Under the pieces are notes generated by a model that did no database searches, was not told where the DNA came from, and saw only the letters and a list, made by a program, of their open reading frames with translations. A stretch of DNA of 64,000 nucleotides. Origin: Phosphoribacter sp037045045 (GTDB taxonomy: Bacteria > Actinomycetota > Actinomycetes > Actinomycetales > Dermatophilaceae). The DNA is taken from NCBI GenBank assembly GCA_037045045.1, contig JBAOHL010000005.1, positions 682,001 to 746,000 on the forward strand, given 5' to 3'. Every line of letters starts with the position of its first letter. Positions within the stretch are counted from its first letter, which is position 1. The position numbers and the translations under genes are program-made. Positions 54,043 to 63,080 of this stretch are shown here, piece by piece.

Positions 54043-54912
54043 TTACCGCGCCTGTTGCGGACGTGGTGAGACGGTGACGGCCACCGTGCCCGGGCCCACG
54101 TGTGCACCCACCACGGCGCCGAGCTCCCCGACGACGACGTCGCGCACCCCGGGCACCCGCGCGCGCAGCATCCCGGCCAAATCGTGGGCCCGTTCGGCGG
54201 AGTCGAGGTGCTGCACGGCGAGGTCCACCCCGCGCGCGCCGGCGGCCCCGCCGGCCGTCACGGCCAATTCGACGAGCCGGGCGAAGGCGCGGGCCGAGGT
54301 GCGGACCTTCTCCACGGGTTCGATTCGCCCCTCCCGCACCGCGAGGATGGGCTTGATCGCCAGCGCCGAGCCGACCATGGCCGACGCGGCGCCAATCCGG
54401 CCTCCTCGGCGCAGGTGCTCGAGCGTGTCGACGTAGAAGTCGACCGTGGCCTCGGCGGCCCGCGAATGTGCCACTGCCGCAACGGCATCGGCCTCCTCGC
54501 CGGCAGCCGCAGCTTCGCAGGCCGAGAGGACGGCGTACCCGAGCGCCATGCCGATCGTGCGTGAGTCGACGACGACGACGGGCACCGACGCCTGCTGCGC
54601 CGCCAGGGCGGCCCCCGAACACGTGCCGGACAACTCGCCCGAAATGTGGACGGAGACGATGCCGCTGGCACCGGCGTGGACGGCCGCGGCATACGCGTTG
54701 AGGAAGTCCTGAGGCGCCGGCATCGACGTCGTCACCGGCCGGAAGCCGCGCAGTGCCGCCGCGAGGTCGGCGAGGTTGACGTCGACACCCTCGCGGTGCT
54801 CGCGACCGCCGATGACGACATGCAGCGGAACGACGCCGAGATACCCCGGTGCCCCGGCGACGAGCTCCGGGGGCAGGTATGCCGTGGAGTCGGTGACGAC
54901 GGCGACGCTCAT
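54043..54912 (-). CDS. DegV family fatty-acid-binding protein
   Basis: A 289-residue DegV protein; homologues (FakB) hold a fatty acid for phosphorylation by FakA. It starts VAVVTDSTAYLPPEL, then PVTTSMPAPQDFL and IVSVHISGELSGTCSGA. The region VDTLEHLRRGGRIGAA and SALAIKPILAVREGRIEPVEKVRT (in parts) is the family hallmark. The neighbour plsY uses acyl-phosphate, so a link to phospholipid synthesis is a reasonable inference. Confidence 0.92.
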   Translation of the reverse strand: MSVAVVTDSTAYLPPELVAGAPGYLGVVPLHVVIGGREHREGVDVNLADLAAALRGFRPVTTSMPAPQDFLNAYAAAVHAGASGIVSVHISGELSGTCSGAALAAQQASVPVVVVDSRTIGMALGYAVLSACEAAAAGEEADAVAAVAHSRAAEATVDFYVDTLEHLRRGGRIGAASAMVGSALAIKPILAVREGRIEPVEKVRTSARAFARLVELAVTAGGAAGARGVDLAVQHLDSAERAHDLAGMLRARVPGVRDVVVGELGAVVGAHVGPGTVAVTVSPRPQQAR

Positions 54913-54927
54913 GCCCTGCTCCTGACG

Positions 54928-57870
54928 CTAGATCGGGACGACGTTGACGAGATGCGGCGGACGCACGACGACGGTGCGGATCCCCGCGGCAGTCGCGGTG
55001 CGGACCTTGTCCCGCGCCAGGACGAGGTCGCGCAGATCCGCCTCGGTGATGTCGGCCGCAACCTCCACCCGATCGCGGACCTTGCCCTTGATCTGCACGA
55101 CGCAGGTCACCCTCTCGTCGGCGGCCAACGCGGGGTCGGCGACCGGGAACGGTGCCCGCACGACGCCGCCCTCGTGGCCTAGCCGGGCCCACAGCTCCTC
55201 GGCGATGTGCGGAGCGACTGGGGCGAGCATGAGCACGAGGGGTTCGACGAGCGAGCGCGGCGGCGCATCGAGCTTCGTCACCGCGTTGTTGAGCTCGATG
55301 AGCTTGGCGATCGCCGTGTTGAAACGCAGCCCTTCGTAGTCTTCGCGCACCCCGGCGATAGTCCGGTGCAGCAGCGCGACGAGGGCCGCGGCCGGCTCGG
55401 TGTCGACGACCCGCAGATCCCCGGTCACTTCGTCGACGGCGTTGCGCCACAACCGTTGCAGGAACCGCAAGGACCCCACGACAGCCCGCGTCTCCCATGG
55501 TTTCGACAGGTCCAAGGGGCCCATCGACATCTCGTAGATCCGGAACGTGTCGGCCCCGTACGCCTGGTACATCTCGTCCGGGCTGACCATGTTCTTCAGC
55601 GACTTGCCGATCTTGCCGAACTCCCGGGTGACCGGCTCGCCGGCCCGGACGAAGGTCGGCTCGGCGCCGTGCGCTCCCGGCGATTCGACGACCTCGTCGG
55701 CCGGGACGTACTGCCCCCGTGGGTCGGTGAAGGCCGGAGCCTGGATCATCCCCTGGGCGAAGTACTTCCGGAACGGCTCCTCGCTGGAGACGTGGCCGAG
55801 GTCGTAGAGGACCTTGTGCCAGAACCGCGCGTAGAGCAGGTGGAGCACGGCGTGCTCGACGCCGCCGACGTAGAGGTCGACGCCGCCGGGGTCACGGCTG
55901 CCCTCCGGCGCGCCGGGCACGGGCGTCGGGTACGCCCCCATCCAGTACCGCTCGTTCTCCGGGGCGACGATCGACTCGGTGTTCGACGGATCGAGATACC
56001 GCAAGTAGTACCAACAGGATCCGGCCCAGTTGGGCATCGTGTTCGTCTCCCGGCGAAAGCGGCGCACGCCGCGGCCGTCACCGAGGTCGAGCTCGACGTC
56101 GACCCAGTCCGTGGCCCGCGACAGCGGCGCCTCGGGTTCGCTCGCCGCGTCGTCCGGGTCGTACGTCTTCGGCGAGTAGTCGGGGACGTCCGGCAGCGTC
56201 AGCGGCAGCATGTCGTCCGGAAGCGAGTGAGCCACGCCGTCCTCGTCGTAGACGACGGGGAAGGGCTCACCCCAGTAGCGCTGGCGGCTGAACAGCCAGT
56301 CGCGCAGCCGATAGGTCACCGTCGCGCGTCCGATGCCCCTGTCGAGCAGGTATGCCGTGATCCTCGCCTTGGCCTCGGCGACGGGCAGCCCGTCGAGAGA
56401 CACCTCGTCGTTGGCGGAGTTGGTGGCGACGCCGTCGCCGACGTAGGCCCGCCCCTCGGCCACCGAGCCCGGCCATGCGGGCCGGTCAATGGGGCGCACG
56501 ACGTCGATGATGGGCAGCCCGAATGCGGCGGCATACTCGTAGTCGCGCTCGTCGTGTGCGGGCACGGCCATGATCGCCCCGGTGCCGTAGCCCATGAGCA
56601 CGTAGTCGGCGACGAAGACGGGAATCGACCCACCGGTCAGTGGGTTCGTCGCGTACGCGCCTGTGAAGACACCGGTCTTGTCCTTACCCTCGGCCTGCCG
56701 CTCGACCTCGGACTTGCGGGACGCGGCACGACGGTATGCCGCGACCGCGGCGGCCGGGGAGTCTGCGGCGCCGGATCCCTTCCACACAGGGATGGTCTCG
56801 ACAGGCCAATCCCCTTGCGGCACAAGGTCGTCGACGAGGGGGTGTTCGGGGGCCAGGACCATGAACGTCGCTCCGAATAGCGTGTCCGGCCGGGTGGTGA
56901 ACACCTCGATCCCCGCCGACGTCCCGGCGGCCGTGCGGACCGGGAAGGTCACCGTCGCACCCACGGATCGACCGATCCAGTTGCGCTGCATGATCTTGAC
57001 CTTTTCGGGCCAGTCGATCCGGTCGAGGTCGTCGGCGAGGCGGTCGGCGTATGCGGTGATGCGCATCATCCACTGGCGCAGGTCGCGCCGGAAGACCGGG
57101 AAGTTGCCCCGTTCCGAACGCCCCTCGTTGGTGACCTCTTCGTTGGACAGCACGGTGCCCAGGCCCGGACACCAGTTCACCGGTGCGAGCGAGGGATAGG
57201 CGAGCCGATGCGCGTCGAGCACCCGGGCCCGCTCGAGAGCGTCGAGGTCCGCCCAGGCATTTCCCTTGTCCGAGATCACGTCACGCTCACCGGCATCGAG
57301 CTGAGCGACGAGCTCGGCGATGGGCCGGGCGGCCCCCCGCGACCCGTCGGGTCGCACCGCCTCCGGGTCGTACCAGGCCTCGCGGATCTGGGTGAAGATC
57401 CACTGGGTCCAGCGGTAGTAGTCCTCGTCGATCGTCGCGTAAGAACGTCGCTCGTCGAAGCCGAGGCCGAGTCGGCGCAACTGCCGCCGCATGATGACGA
57501 TGTTGTCCTCGGTCGTCTTGCGCGGGTGCTGGCCGGTCTGCACGGCATACTGCTCGGCCGGCAGGCCGAACGCGTCGTAGCCGAGGGCGTGTAGGACGTT
57601 GCGCCCGAGCATCCGGTGGTAGCGACAGACGACGTCGGTGGCGATGTAGCCCAGGGGGTGGCCGACGTGCAGGCCGGCGCCGGACGGGTAGGGGAACATG
57701 TCGAGGACGAGCAGTTTGGGGCCCAATGCGGCGACGGCCGCAGGGTCGGCCCAAGGCCCCGCGGGGTTGGGGGCCCGGTACGCACCGGTCTGCTCCCAGC
57801 GGTCCTGCCAGGCCAGCTCGATGCGCTCGGCCACGTCGGCGGTGTAGCGGAACGGCGTCTCGTCGGTCAT
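54928..57870 (-). CDS. leuS: Leucyl-tRNA synthetase
   Basis: Class I synthetase charging tRNA-Leu. From ATG 57870 it has 980 residues, within the range of actinobacterial LeuRS. The HIGH motif is HVGH in PYPSGAGLHVGHPLGY. The connective peptide 1 editing domain contains TTRPDTLFGATFMVLAPEH. KMSKS appears as KIGKS (FGKIGKSLKNMVSPDEM), a tolerated variant. The frame is open upstream to 57987, but that stretch is the leader. An attenuator-like leader peptide and two hairpins lie upstream. Confidence 0.96.
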   Translation of the reverse strand: MTDETPFRYTADVAERIELAWQDRWEQTGAYRAPNPAGPWADPAAVAALGPKLLVLDMFPYPSGAGLHVGHPLGYIATDVVCRYHRMLGRNVLHALGYDAFGLPAEQYAVQTGQHPRKTTEDNIVIMRRQLRRLGLGFDERRSYATIDEDYYRWTQWIFTQIREAWYDPEAVRPDGSRGAARPIAELVAQLDAGERDVISDKGNAWADLDALERARVLDAHRLAYPSLAPVNWCPGLGTVLSNEEVTNEGRSERGNFPVFRRDLRQWMMRITAYADRLADDLDRIDWPEKVKIMQRNWIGRSVGATVTFPVRTAAGTSAGIEVFTTRPDTLFGATFMVLAPEHPLVDDLVPQGDWPVETIPVWKGSGAADSPAAAVAAYRRAASRKSEVERQAEGKDKTGVFTGAYATNPLTGGSIPVFVADYVLMGYGTGAIMAVPAHDERDYEYAAAFGLPIIDVVRPIDRPAWPGSVAEGRAYVGDGVATNSANDEVSLDGLPVAEAKARITAYLLDRGIGRATVTYRLRDWLFSRQRYWGEPFPVVYDEDGVAHSLPDDMLPLTLPDVPDYSPKTYDPDDAASEPEAPLSRATDWVDVELDLGDGRGVRRFRRETNTMPNWAGSCWYYLRYLDPSNTESIVAPENERYWMGAYPTPVPGAPEGSRDPGGVDLYVGGVEHAVLHLLYARFWHKVLYDLGHVSSEEPFRKYFAQGMIQAPAFTDPRGQYVPADEVVESPGAHGAEPTFVRAGEPVTREFGKIGKSLKNMVSPDEMYQAYGADTFRIYEMSMGPLDLSKPWETRAVVGSLRFLQRLWRNAVDEVTGDLRVVDTEPAAALVALLHRTIAGVREDYEGLRFNTAIAKLIELNNAVTKLDAPPRSLVEPLVLMLAPVAPHIAEELWARLGHEGGVVRAPFPVADPALAADERVTCVVQIKGKVRDRVEVAADITEADLRDLVLARDKVRTATAAGIRTVVVRPPHLVNVVPI

Positions 57871-57917
57871 CGTGTTCTCTCGCGCTCGTCTCGTGGTGAC
57901 TCGGGCCCTGACATGGG

Positions 57918-57995
57918 AAATCCCCTCACGCAGGAGGGGATCCGCGCTGAGCAGGCACGTCAGCGCGGTGGGCCAAGGAGCAGGCACCGGGTCAC
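57918..57995 (-). promoter_or_regulatory. Candidate leucine leader peptide and attenuator before leuS
   Basis: A GTG at 57995 opens an 11-codon reading frame, MTRCLLLGPPR, with CTG-CTC-CTT in a row, ending at TGA 57960-57962. The stop lies in a 9-bp stem (CCGCGCTGA/TCAGCGCGG, 57942-57968). A second stem, ATCCCCTC/GAGGGGAT (57920-57941), is followed by TTTCCC on the minus strand and looks like a terminator. This fits transcription attenuation by leucine supply. The leader's own ribosome site is weak. Confidence 0.5.
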
Positions 57996-58136
57996 CGGCT
58001 CAGGGTATCGCACCGCCCCGGAAGCCCTCGTCGGCGCCGAGCTCAGTCGCGAGCCCGCGTGCGTCGGTATGCCGTTGGTCACCCCGGCCGGCTCCAGCCC
58101 GGCCACCTCCGGCGCCGCGAGCCTAGACTCGACGTC

Positions 58137-58541
58137 ATGGCACTGGAGACGTTCGAGTACACCGTGACGGACGGCGACACGGCCGCCCGTCTGGGCAGTG
58201 GGGACTTGGCGGTTCTCGCGACGCCCAGACTCATCAACTGGCTCGAGCGCGCGGCCTACACCGTCGCCAAGGCGAGCATCACGACTCGACAGACCACTGT
58301 CGGCACACTCGTCAAGGTCGAGCACCTCAAAGGCAGCCCAGTCGGCACGCACGTCCGCGTCACGTGTGCCAAGCCGGTCAACGACGGGCGCCGCCTCATT
58401 TTCCACGTCACGGCGCTCGACGACGACGACGACGAGTTGGCTCGCGGCGAGATCCACCGCCGCGTGGTGGACCCCGACCGGTTCATGGCCCGCTTTGGCC
58501 CCGAGGGTGTGGACGGCGCGGCCCCGGACTCGTCGGCGTGA
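58137..58541 (+). CDS. Hotdog-fold thioesterase family protein
   Basis: A 134-residue protein resembling the fluoroacetyl-CoA-thioesterase-like hotdog group. It has RLGSGDLAVLATPRLINWLERAAY (landmarks GSGDLAVLATP and WLERAAY) and the TTVGTLVKVEHLKGSPVGTHVRV beta strands, ending in HRRVVDPDRFMARF. TAGACT lies 7 bp before the ATG, so a leaderless transcript is possible. The last 59 bp overlap the convergent PadR gene. The acyl-CoA substrate is unknown. Confidence 0.8.
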   Translation: MALETFEYTVTDGDTAARLGSGDLAVLATPRLINWLERAAYTVAKASITTRQTTVGTLVKVEHLKGSPVGTHVRVTCAKPVNDGRRLIFHVTALDDDDDELARGEIHRRVVDPDRFMARFGPEGVDGAAPDSSA

Positions 58542-59121
58542 TCCCGTCGAGGTCGTCAAGCAACGCCAAGCCGCGTTCGGCGAAGGCCACCTCGAGCCGC
58601 GCCCGGTCGATCAGCCCCTGGAAGGCGTAGGCCCGGATCGCGACGATGCGCGCGCGCTCCTCGGGCGGGACGTGCCGGAAGCGGGCGACGAGCGTCGGGT
58701 GGGTGCCGTCGAGCTGGCTGGCCAGCACCGCCTCGAGCAACTGGGCCTGCGCGAGGTGATGGTCGCGGTGGGCTCGCAGGAAGCCCCGTGCCGAGCCCGG
58801 GTCGGCCCAGTCGAGGTATGCCGCCCGAAGGTACTGCGGGTCGCGAGGGTTCGTCGTGGGCGCCGGCGTGTTCATCCACTCGCGCAACGCGGCTCGCCCG
58901 GTCTCGGTCACGGCATACCGCTTCTTCCCCCCGCCGGGTCCACCGGGCACCCGGGTCACGCTGACCAGCCCGGCCTCGGCCATCCGGCGCAGCTCCGGGT
59001 AGATCTGCGAATCGGGCGCGTGCCACACGTGGGCCACCGACGCGCCGAACTGCTTGGAGACCTCGTAGGCCGTCATCGGCTCGGCGGTCAGCAGCGCGAT
59101 GAGGGCGTAGCGCAGGCTCAC
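58483..59121 (-). CDS. PadR family transcriptional regulator
   Basis: From GTG 59121 (AAAGGAG upstream) it has 212 residues. The PadR winged helix starts at once: SLRYALIALLTAEPMTAYEVSKQF, with IYPELRRMAEAGLVS, GGKKRYAVTETGRAAL. A C-terminal helical Vir-type domain follows (LRAHRDHHLAQAQLLEAVL). It is divergent from the oxygenase operon with two palindromes between them. By analogy with PadR and VanR-type repressors it probably controls the vanAB-like genes in response to a phenolic acid. Confidence 0.92.
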   Translation of the reverse strand: MSLRYALIALLTAEPMTAYEVSKQFGASVAHVWHAPDSQIYPELRRMAEAGLVSVTRVPGGPGGGKKRYAVTETGRAALREWMNTPAPTTNPRDPQYLRAAYLDWADPGSARGFLRAHRDHHLAQAQLLEAVLASQLDGTHPTLVARFRHVPPEERARIVAIRAYAFQGLIDRARLEVAFAERGLALLDDLDGITPTSPGPRRPHPRGQSGP

Positions 59122-59216
59122 CGGCACTCCTTTCCGCGCGGGGCCAGCTCGGTGCCTCCGGCGACTCACGGCCGGGCGGGCCGCCCGACGGGTTCCCCAC
59201 CTGCCCCTTGCCGATC

Positions 59217-59265
59217 CCTATGGTGATAGGTAGTCTAGCCTCACCTCACTCCCTATCTCCATAGG
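59217..59265. promoter_or_regulatory. Two CCTAT-N4-ATAGG palindromes, likely PadR operators
   Basis: CCTATggtgATAGG (59217-59230) and CCTATctccATAGG (59252-59265) are identical palindromes with 35 bp between centres, placed between the divergent PadR and vanA-like genes. The second ends 27 bp before the vanA-like start. Confidence 0.85.
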
Positions 59266-59292
59266 CATCCGTCGACCCGTCAGGAGGCCGCA

Positions 59293-60378
59293 GTGACCGA
59301 CGCCGCCCGCCCGAGCATGACCGCGACGATCCTCGGGCACCCCCGCAACGCCTGGTATGCCGCGGCATGGGACCACGAGGTCACCGCGAAAGGTCTGCTG
59401 TCGCGCCGGATCGCCACGACGCCGATGGCCCTCTACCGCACCCGCTCGGGCCGACCGGTCGCGCTCGCCGACGCCTGCTGGCATCGCCTCGCGCCGCTGT
59501 CCATGGGCAAGCTCGTCGGCGACGACGAGGTCCAGTGCCCCTACCACGGGCTGCGGTTCAACCCGGCCGGGCGCTGCACGTTCATGCCGGCGCAGGAGAC
59601 GATCAACCCCAGCGCCGCGGTGCCGTCCTACCCCACCGTCGAACGGCACCGCTTCGTCTGGGTGTGGCCCGGGGACCCCGACCTCGCCGACCCGGACCTC
59701 GTCCCCGACATGCACCAGATGGACTCCCCCGAGTGGGCTGGGGACGGCAAGCTCATCCCGGCCCGGTGCAACTACCAGCTCATCGTCGACAACCTCATGG
59801 ACCTCACCCACGAGGAGTTCGTCCACTCATCGAGCATCGGCCAGGCCGAGCTCAGCGACGCCGAGTTCAACGTCACCCACGACGAGCGCACCGTCACGGT
59901 CACCCGGTGGATGCGCGGCATCGACCCGCCGCCGTTCTGGCTCAAGAACATCCGCGACAAGTTCCCTGACTTCCAGGGCAAGGTCGACCGGTGGCAGATC
60001 ATCCGCTTCGAGGCGCCCGCGACGATCTGCATCGACGTCGGGGTGGCCAAGGCCGGCACGGGGGCCCCGGAGGGCGACCGCAGCCAGGGCGTCAACGGGT
60101 ACGTGATGAACACGATGACGCCCGAGACCGACACGACGAGCCACTACTTCTGGGCGTTCATGCGCAACTACCGCCTCGACAGCCAGCTCATCACGACCCA
60201 ACTGCGCGAGGGCGTGCACGGGGTCTTCGGCGAGGACGAGGCGGTGTTCGCCGCCCAGCAGGAAGCCATCCTCGCCAACCCCGGCCACGAGTTCTACAGC
60301 CTCAACATCGACCTCGGCGGCATGTGGGCCCGGCGGATCATCGAGACGATGCTCGCCGCCGAGCAGACCCAGGGCTGA
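59293..60378 (+). CDS. Rieske oxygenase, VanA-like (aromatic O-demethylase)
   Basis: A 361-residue terminal oxygenase of the vanillate O-demethylase type. The Rieske cluster ligands are in DACWHRLAPLS and QCPYHGLRF. The mononuclear iron site is in VDNLMDLTHEEFVHSSSIG. GTG start with GGAGG upstream. It is followed 4 bp later by its reductase gene. Vanillate is the classic substrate, but the ring substrate here cannot be fixed from sequence; the C-x-H spacing and length fit the group. Confidence 0.87.
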   Translation: MTDAARPSMTATILGHPRNAWYAAAWDHEVTAKGLLSRRIATTPMALYRTRSGRPVALADACWHRLAPLSMGKLVGDDEVQCPYHGLRFNPAGRCTFMPAQETINPSAAVPSYPTVERHRFVWVWPGDPDLADPDLVPDMHQMDSPEWAGDGKLIPARCNYQLIVDNLMDLTHEEFVHSSSIGQAELSDAEFNVTHDERTVTVTRWMRGIDPPPFWLKNIRDKFPDFQGKVDRWQIIRFEAPATICIDVGVAKAGTGAPEGDRSQGVNGYVMNTMTPETDTTSHYFWAFMRNYRLDSQLITTQLREGVHGVFGEDEAVFAAQQEAILANPGHEFYSLNIDLGGMWARRIIETMLAAEQTQG

Positions 60379-60382
60379 CGCG

Positions 60383-61408
60383 ATGGCCGTCGTCGGCGAG
60401 CACACCTGGTGTGCCGCAACGGTCGTCGCCACGGACCTCGTCGCCACCGACGTCCACCGCGTCGTCCTCGAACCTGCCGACCCGGCATACCCGCGTCGGG
60501 TCCCCCCTGGCGCGCATCTCGACGTGCGGGTGTCCGTCGACGGGCGTCCCGACATCCGGTCCTACAGCGTCGTCGACACCAGCGAGGACGGTCGGCGGAT
60601 CGCCCTGAGCGTGCACCGGTCTGCCACCAGCCGAGGCGGATCGAGGTACATCACCGACCTCGCCGCCGGATCGCGGATCGAGGTCAGCCGGCCGCTGCAG
60701 AACTTCCCGCTCGGCGTCGGGGCGCAGCGGTACGTGCTGGTCGCCGGCGGCATCGGGATCACGGCGATCGCGGCAATGGCCGCGGCCCTGCGCGCGCGCC
60801 GGGCCGACTACACCCTCATCTACGCCGGCCGATCCCGCGCCGCGATGGCCTATCTCGACCGGCTCGCCGCCGACCACGGCGACCGGCTACGCGTGCACGT
60901 CGCCGACGAGGGAACCCGCGTCGACGTCGACGCCCTACTCGACGAGATCGCCGGGCAGGCCGCGTCGACCGAGCTCTACCTCTGCGGGCCGATCCCGCTC
61001 ATGGATGCCGTGCGCGAGGGCTGGGCGCTCCGGGGCCTGCCGGCGACGAACTTGCGGTTCGAGACGTTCGGCAACAGCGGCTCGTTCGCCCCGGAGCCCT
61101 TCGTCGTGCGGGTGCCGCGGCTCGGTGTCGAGGTCACCGTCGAGGAACACACCTCGATGCTCGACGCGCTCGCTCGGGCTGGGGTGCAGGTGATGTCGGA
61201 CTGCGGTAAGGGCGAATGCGGCCTGTGTCTCGTGCCGGTGCTCGGTGTCGAGGGACGCCTGGACCACCGGGACGTGTTCCTTAGCCCTCGCGAGCACGCG
61301 GCCGGTCACCAGCTGTGCGCGTGCGTCTCCCGGGCGGTGTCCGCGGACACGGCGGGGCAGCCGACCGACGCCGCCACGGTCGCCGTGGTCACCATCGACG
61401 TCCCCTGA
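60383..61408 (+). CDS. VanB-like oxygenase reductase (FMN and 2Fe-2S)
   Basis: A 341-residue reductase that passes electrons from NAD(P)H to the oxygenase. An FMN domain with RSYSVVDT comes first. An NAD(P) domain has VLVAGGIGITAIAAMA and ELYLCGPIPLMDAV. A C-terminal plant-type ferredoxin has SDCGKGECGLC and a distal Cys in HQLCACVS. It is cotranscribed with the VanA-like gene. Confidence 0.9.
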   Translation: MAVVGEHTWCAATVVATDLVATDVHRVVLEPADPAYPRRVPPGAHLDVRVSVDGRPDIRSYSVVDTSEDGRRIALSVHRSATSRGGSRYITDLAAGSRIEVSRPLQNFPLGVGAQRYVLVAGGIGITAIAAMAAALRARRADYTLIYAGRSRAAMAYLDRLAADHGDRLRVHVADEGTRVDVDALLDEIAGQAASTELYLCGPIPLMDAVREGWALRGLPATNLRFETFGNSGSFAPEPFVVRVPRLGVEVTVEEHTSMLDALARAGVQVMSDCGKGECGLCLVPVLGVEGRLDHRDVFLSPREHAAGHQLCACVSRAVSADTAGQPTDAATVAVVTIDVP

Positions 61409-61614
61409 GGCACGTGCCCCGAGCCGAGCCCCAGCCGGTCTGCCGGCCCGGCGGCCCGGGGGCCCGCCGGCCCCGGATTCGACACCGCACGCCGCCGGAC
61501 TCGTCGGCTACCGTGGAGCGGGATGACTCGGCGTAACCAGGAGGACCCGTTGAGCGGCATACTCGCCCGTATCTGCTCGCCGACCCCGTCGGCCGCCGGC
61601 GTCGCGAGGGCGCG

Positions 61615-62478
61615 ATGACGACCCTGTCGATGTCGGGCCGTACGGTCTTGGTGACCGGAGCGACGAACGGGATCGGCCTGGCCACGGCTGAGGCCCTTGC
61701 GCGGCTCGGCGCCCACGTCGGCGTCGTCGGCCGAAACCCCGAGCGCACCGAGGCCGTCGTCGGCCGGCTCCGCGCGGCGGCCCCCGAGGGGTCCCTCGGC
61801 GGGCACGTTGCCGACCTTTCCGACCTCGCTCAGGTGCGTCGACTCGCGGACGAGGTCACCGCGGCATACCCACGTCTGGACGTGCTGGTCAACAACGCGG
61901 GCGGCGTCTGGGCGACCCGCCGGGTCACGGTCGACGGATTCGAGCACACCTTCGCGGTCAACCACCTCGCCCCGTTCCTGCTCACCCACCTGCTGCTGCC
62001 TCGGCTGCGTGAGAGTGCGCCGGCCCGGGTGGTCACGGTGTCCTCCGCCGCCCACGCGCTGGGCCGGATCGACTTTGAGGACCTCGGCGGGGCGAAGGGC
62101 TACTCGGGGCAACGGGCCTACAACCAGTCCAAGCTCGCGAACGTGCTGTTCACCGTCGAGCTAGCCCGGCGGACAGCCGGCCAAGGGGTCACCGCCAACG
62201 CCATGCATCCCGGGGTGGTGCGCTCCGGCTTCGCCGCCGAGGACCCGTCCCTGATGATGCGCTTGGGCATGCCACTCGTGAGACCGTTGATGCGCAGCCC
62301 CGAGCGGGCCGCGACGACGGCGGTGTACCTCGCGTCCTCGCCCGACGTCGCCGACGTCACCGGGGCGTATTTCGCCGACAGCAAGCGGCGCGAACCAGCG
62401 GCCCGGGCTCGTGATCTCGACGCGGCCCGGCGGCTCTGGAAGGTCAGCGCCGAAATGGTCGGTATTCCGCCTGGCTGA
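61615..62478 (+). CDS. Short-chain dehydrogenase/reductase (retinol dehydrogenase-like)
   Basis: A 287-residue SDR. The cofactor loop is VLVTGATNGIGLATAEAL, with NNAGGVW, the catalytic Ser in RVVTVSSAAHALG and YNQSK for the Tyr-Lys pair. The arrangement resembles retinol/protochlorophyllide reductase-type SDRs with NADP preference (GRNPERTE). The substrate is unknown. It lies 206 bp after the vanB-like gene, so it may be cotranscribed. Its 3' end is duplicated in tandem. Confidence 0.9.
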   Translation: MTTLSMSGRTVLVTGATNGIGLATAEALARLGAHVGVVGRNPERTEAVVGRLRAAAPEGSLGGHVADLSDLAQVRRLADEVTAAYPRLDVLVNNAGGVWATRRVTVDGFEHTFAVNHLAPFLLTHLLLPRLRESAPARVVTVSSAAHALGRIDFEDLGGAKGYSGQRAYNQSKLANVLFTVELARRTAGQGVTANAMHPGVVRSGFAAEDPSLMMRLGMPLVRPLMRSPERAATTAVYLASSPDVADVTGAYFADSKRREPAARARDLDAARRLWKVSAEMVGIPPG

Positions 62479-62508
62479 GACGCACTATTCCGCCCGGCTG
62501 AGACGCGC
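62463..62508 (+). repeat. 23-bp tandem duplication across the SDR stop codon
   Basis: TATTCCGCC(T/C)GGCTGAGACGC occurs at 62463 and 62486. The gene's TGA (62476-62478) is within the first copy. The copies differ at two or so positions. Confidence 0.9.
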
Positions 62509-62515
62509 TCGCCCC

Positions 62516-62665
62516 GGCCCCTGCGAGCCGTTCTCACCGCGGCCCCTGCGAGCCGTTCTCACCGCGGCCCCTGCGAGCCGCTCTCACCGCTGCCCCTGCG
62601 AGCCGCTCTCACCGCTGCCCCTGCGAGCCGTTCTCACCGCTGCCCCTGCGAGCCGTTCTCCCATG
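62516..62665 (+). repeat. 25-bp tandem repeat, six copies
   Basis: Units containing CTGCGAGCCG(T/C)TCTCACCG start every 25 bp at 62521, 62546, 62571, 62596, 62621 and 62646. Variation is at two positions (T/C in CCGYTC; CG/CT before CCCC). The period is not a multiple of three and the array is outside genes. It lies in a 602-bp spacer (62479-63080) with no convincing gene. Confidence 0.93.
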
Positions 62666-62931
62666 CGCGACTGGAGGCGAAGTGGTGTTTTACGAGGGCA
62701 GAAGCGACACCTCCGCTCCACTCACCAGCCGAAGGCCCGGCACCCACGACGGCCCTCAGCCGTGGAGAGCGTCCCGTCCGCGCGCGAGAGGTGCCAAAGT
62801 GCTGCTTCACGGGCCTCGAAGCAACGCTTCGCCTCCATTCAGGGGGCTGGGCACGCGGGCGCGGTCCGGGCGCGTCGCGGTCTCCACGTCTGAGCCGGAC
62901 GTCCTCCGCACCTGGTTCTCGGCCGCCATCC

Positions 62932-62989
62932 GACGACCTCGTTCGGCTCGGACGACCTCGTTCGGCTCGGACGACCTCGTTCGGCTCGG
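62932..62989 (+). repeat. 19-bp tandem repeat, three copies
   Basis: GACCTCGTTCGGCTCGGAC starts at 62935, 62954 and 62973. The array is about 90 bp from the 3' end of the tRNA gene and lies in the same gene-free spacer as the 25-bp array. Confidence 0.92.
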
Positions 62990-63080
62990 CAAGGCCACCC
63001 CTGCACCGCGACGGCGGACACGCCGGATCGGATCAGTCCGCAGTGGTGTGGTTCAAGCGCGGCGGACGTGGCCCACCTGT

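Noticed and set aside
57871..57987. N-terminal extension of leuS
   Set aside because: Homologues start at MTDETPF-like positions; the extension crosses two hairpins and looks like leader RNA.
57871..58136. T-box leader before leuS
   Set aside because: No T-box bulge sequence or specifier loop was seen; the Leu-rich short frame suggests another mechanism.
62516..62665. CRISPR array
   Set aside because: The 25-bp units abut with no unique spacers and there are no cas genes nearby; it is a plain tandem repeat.
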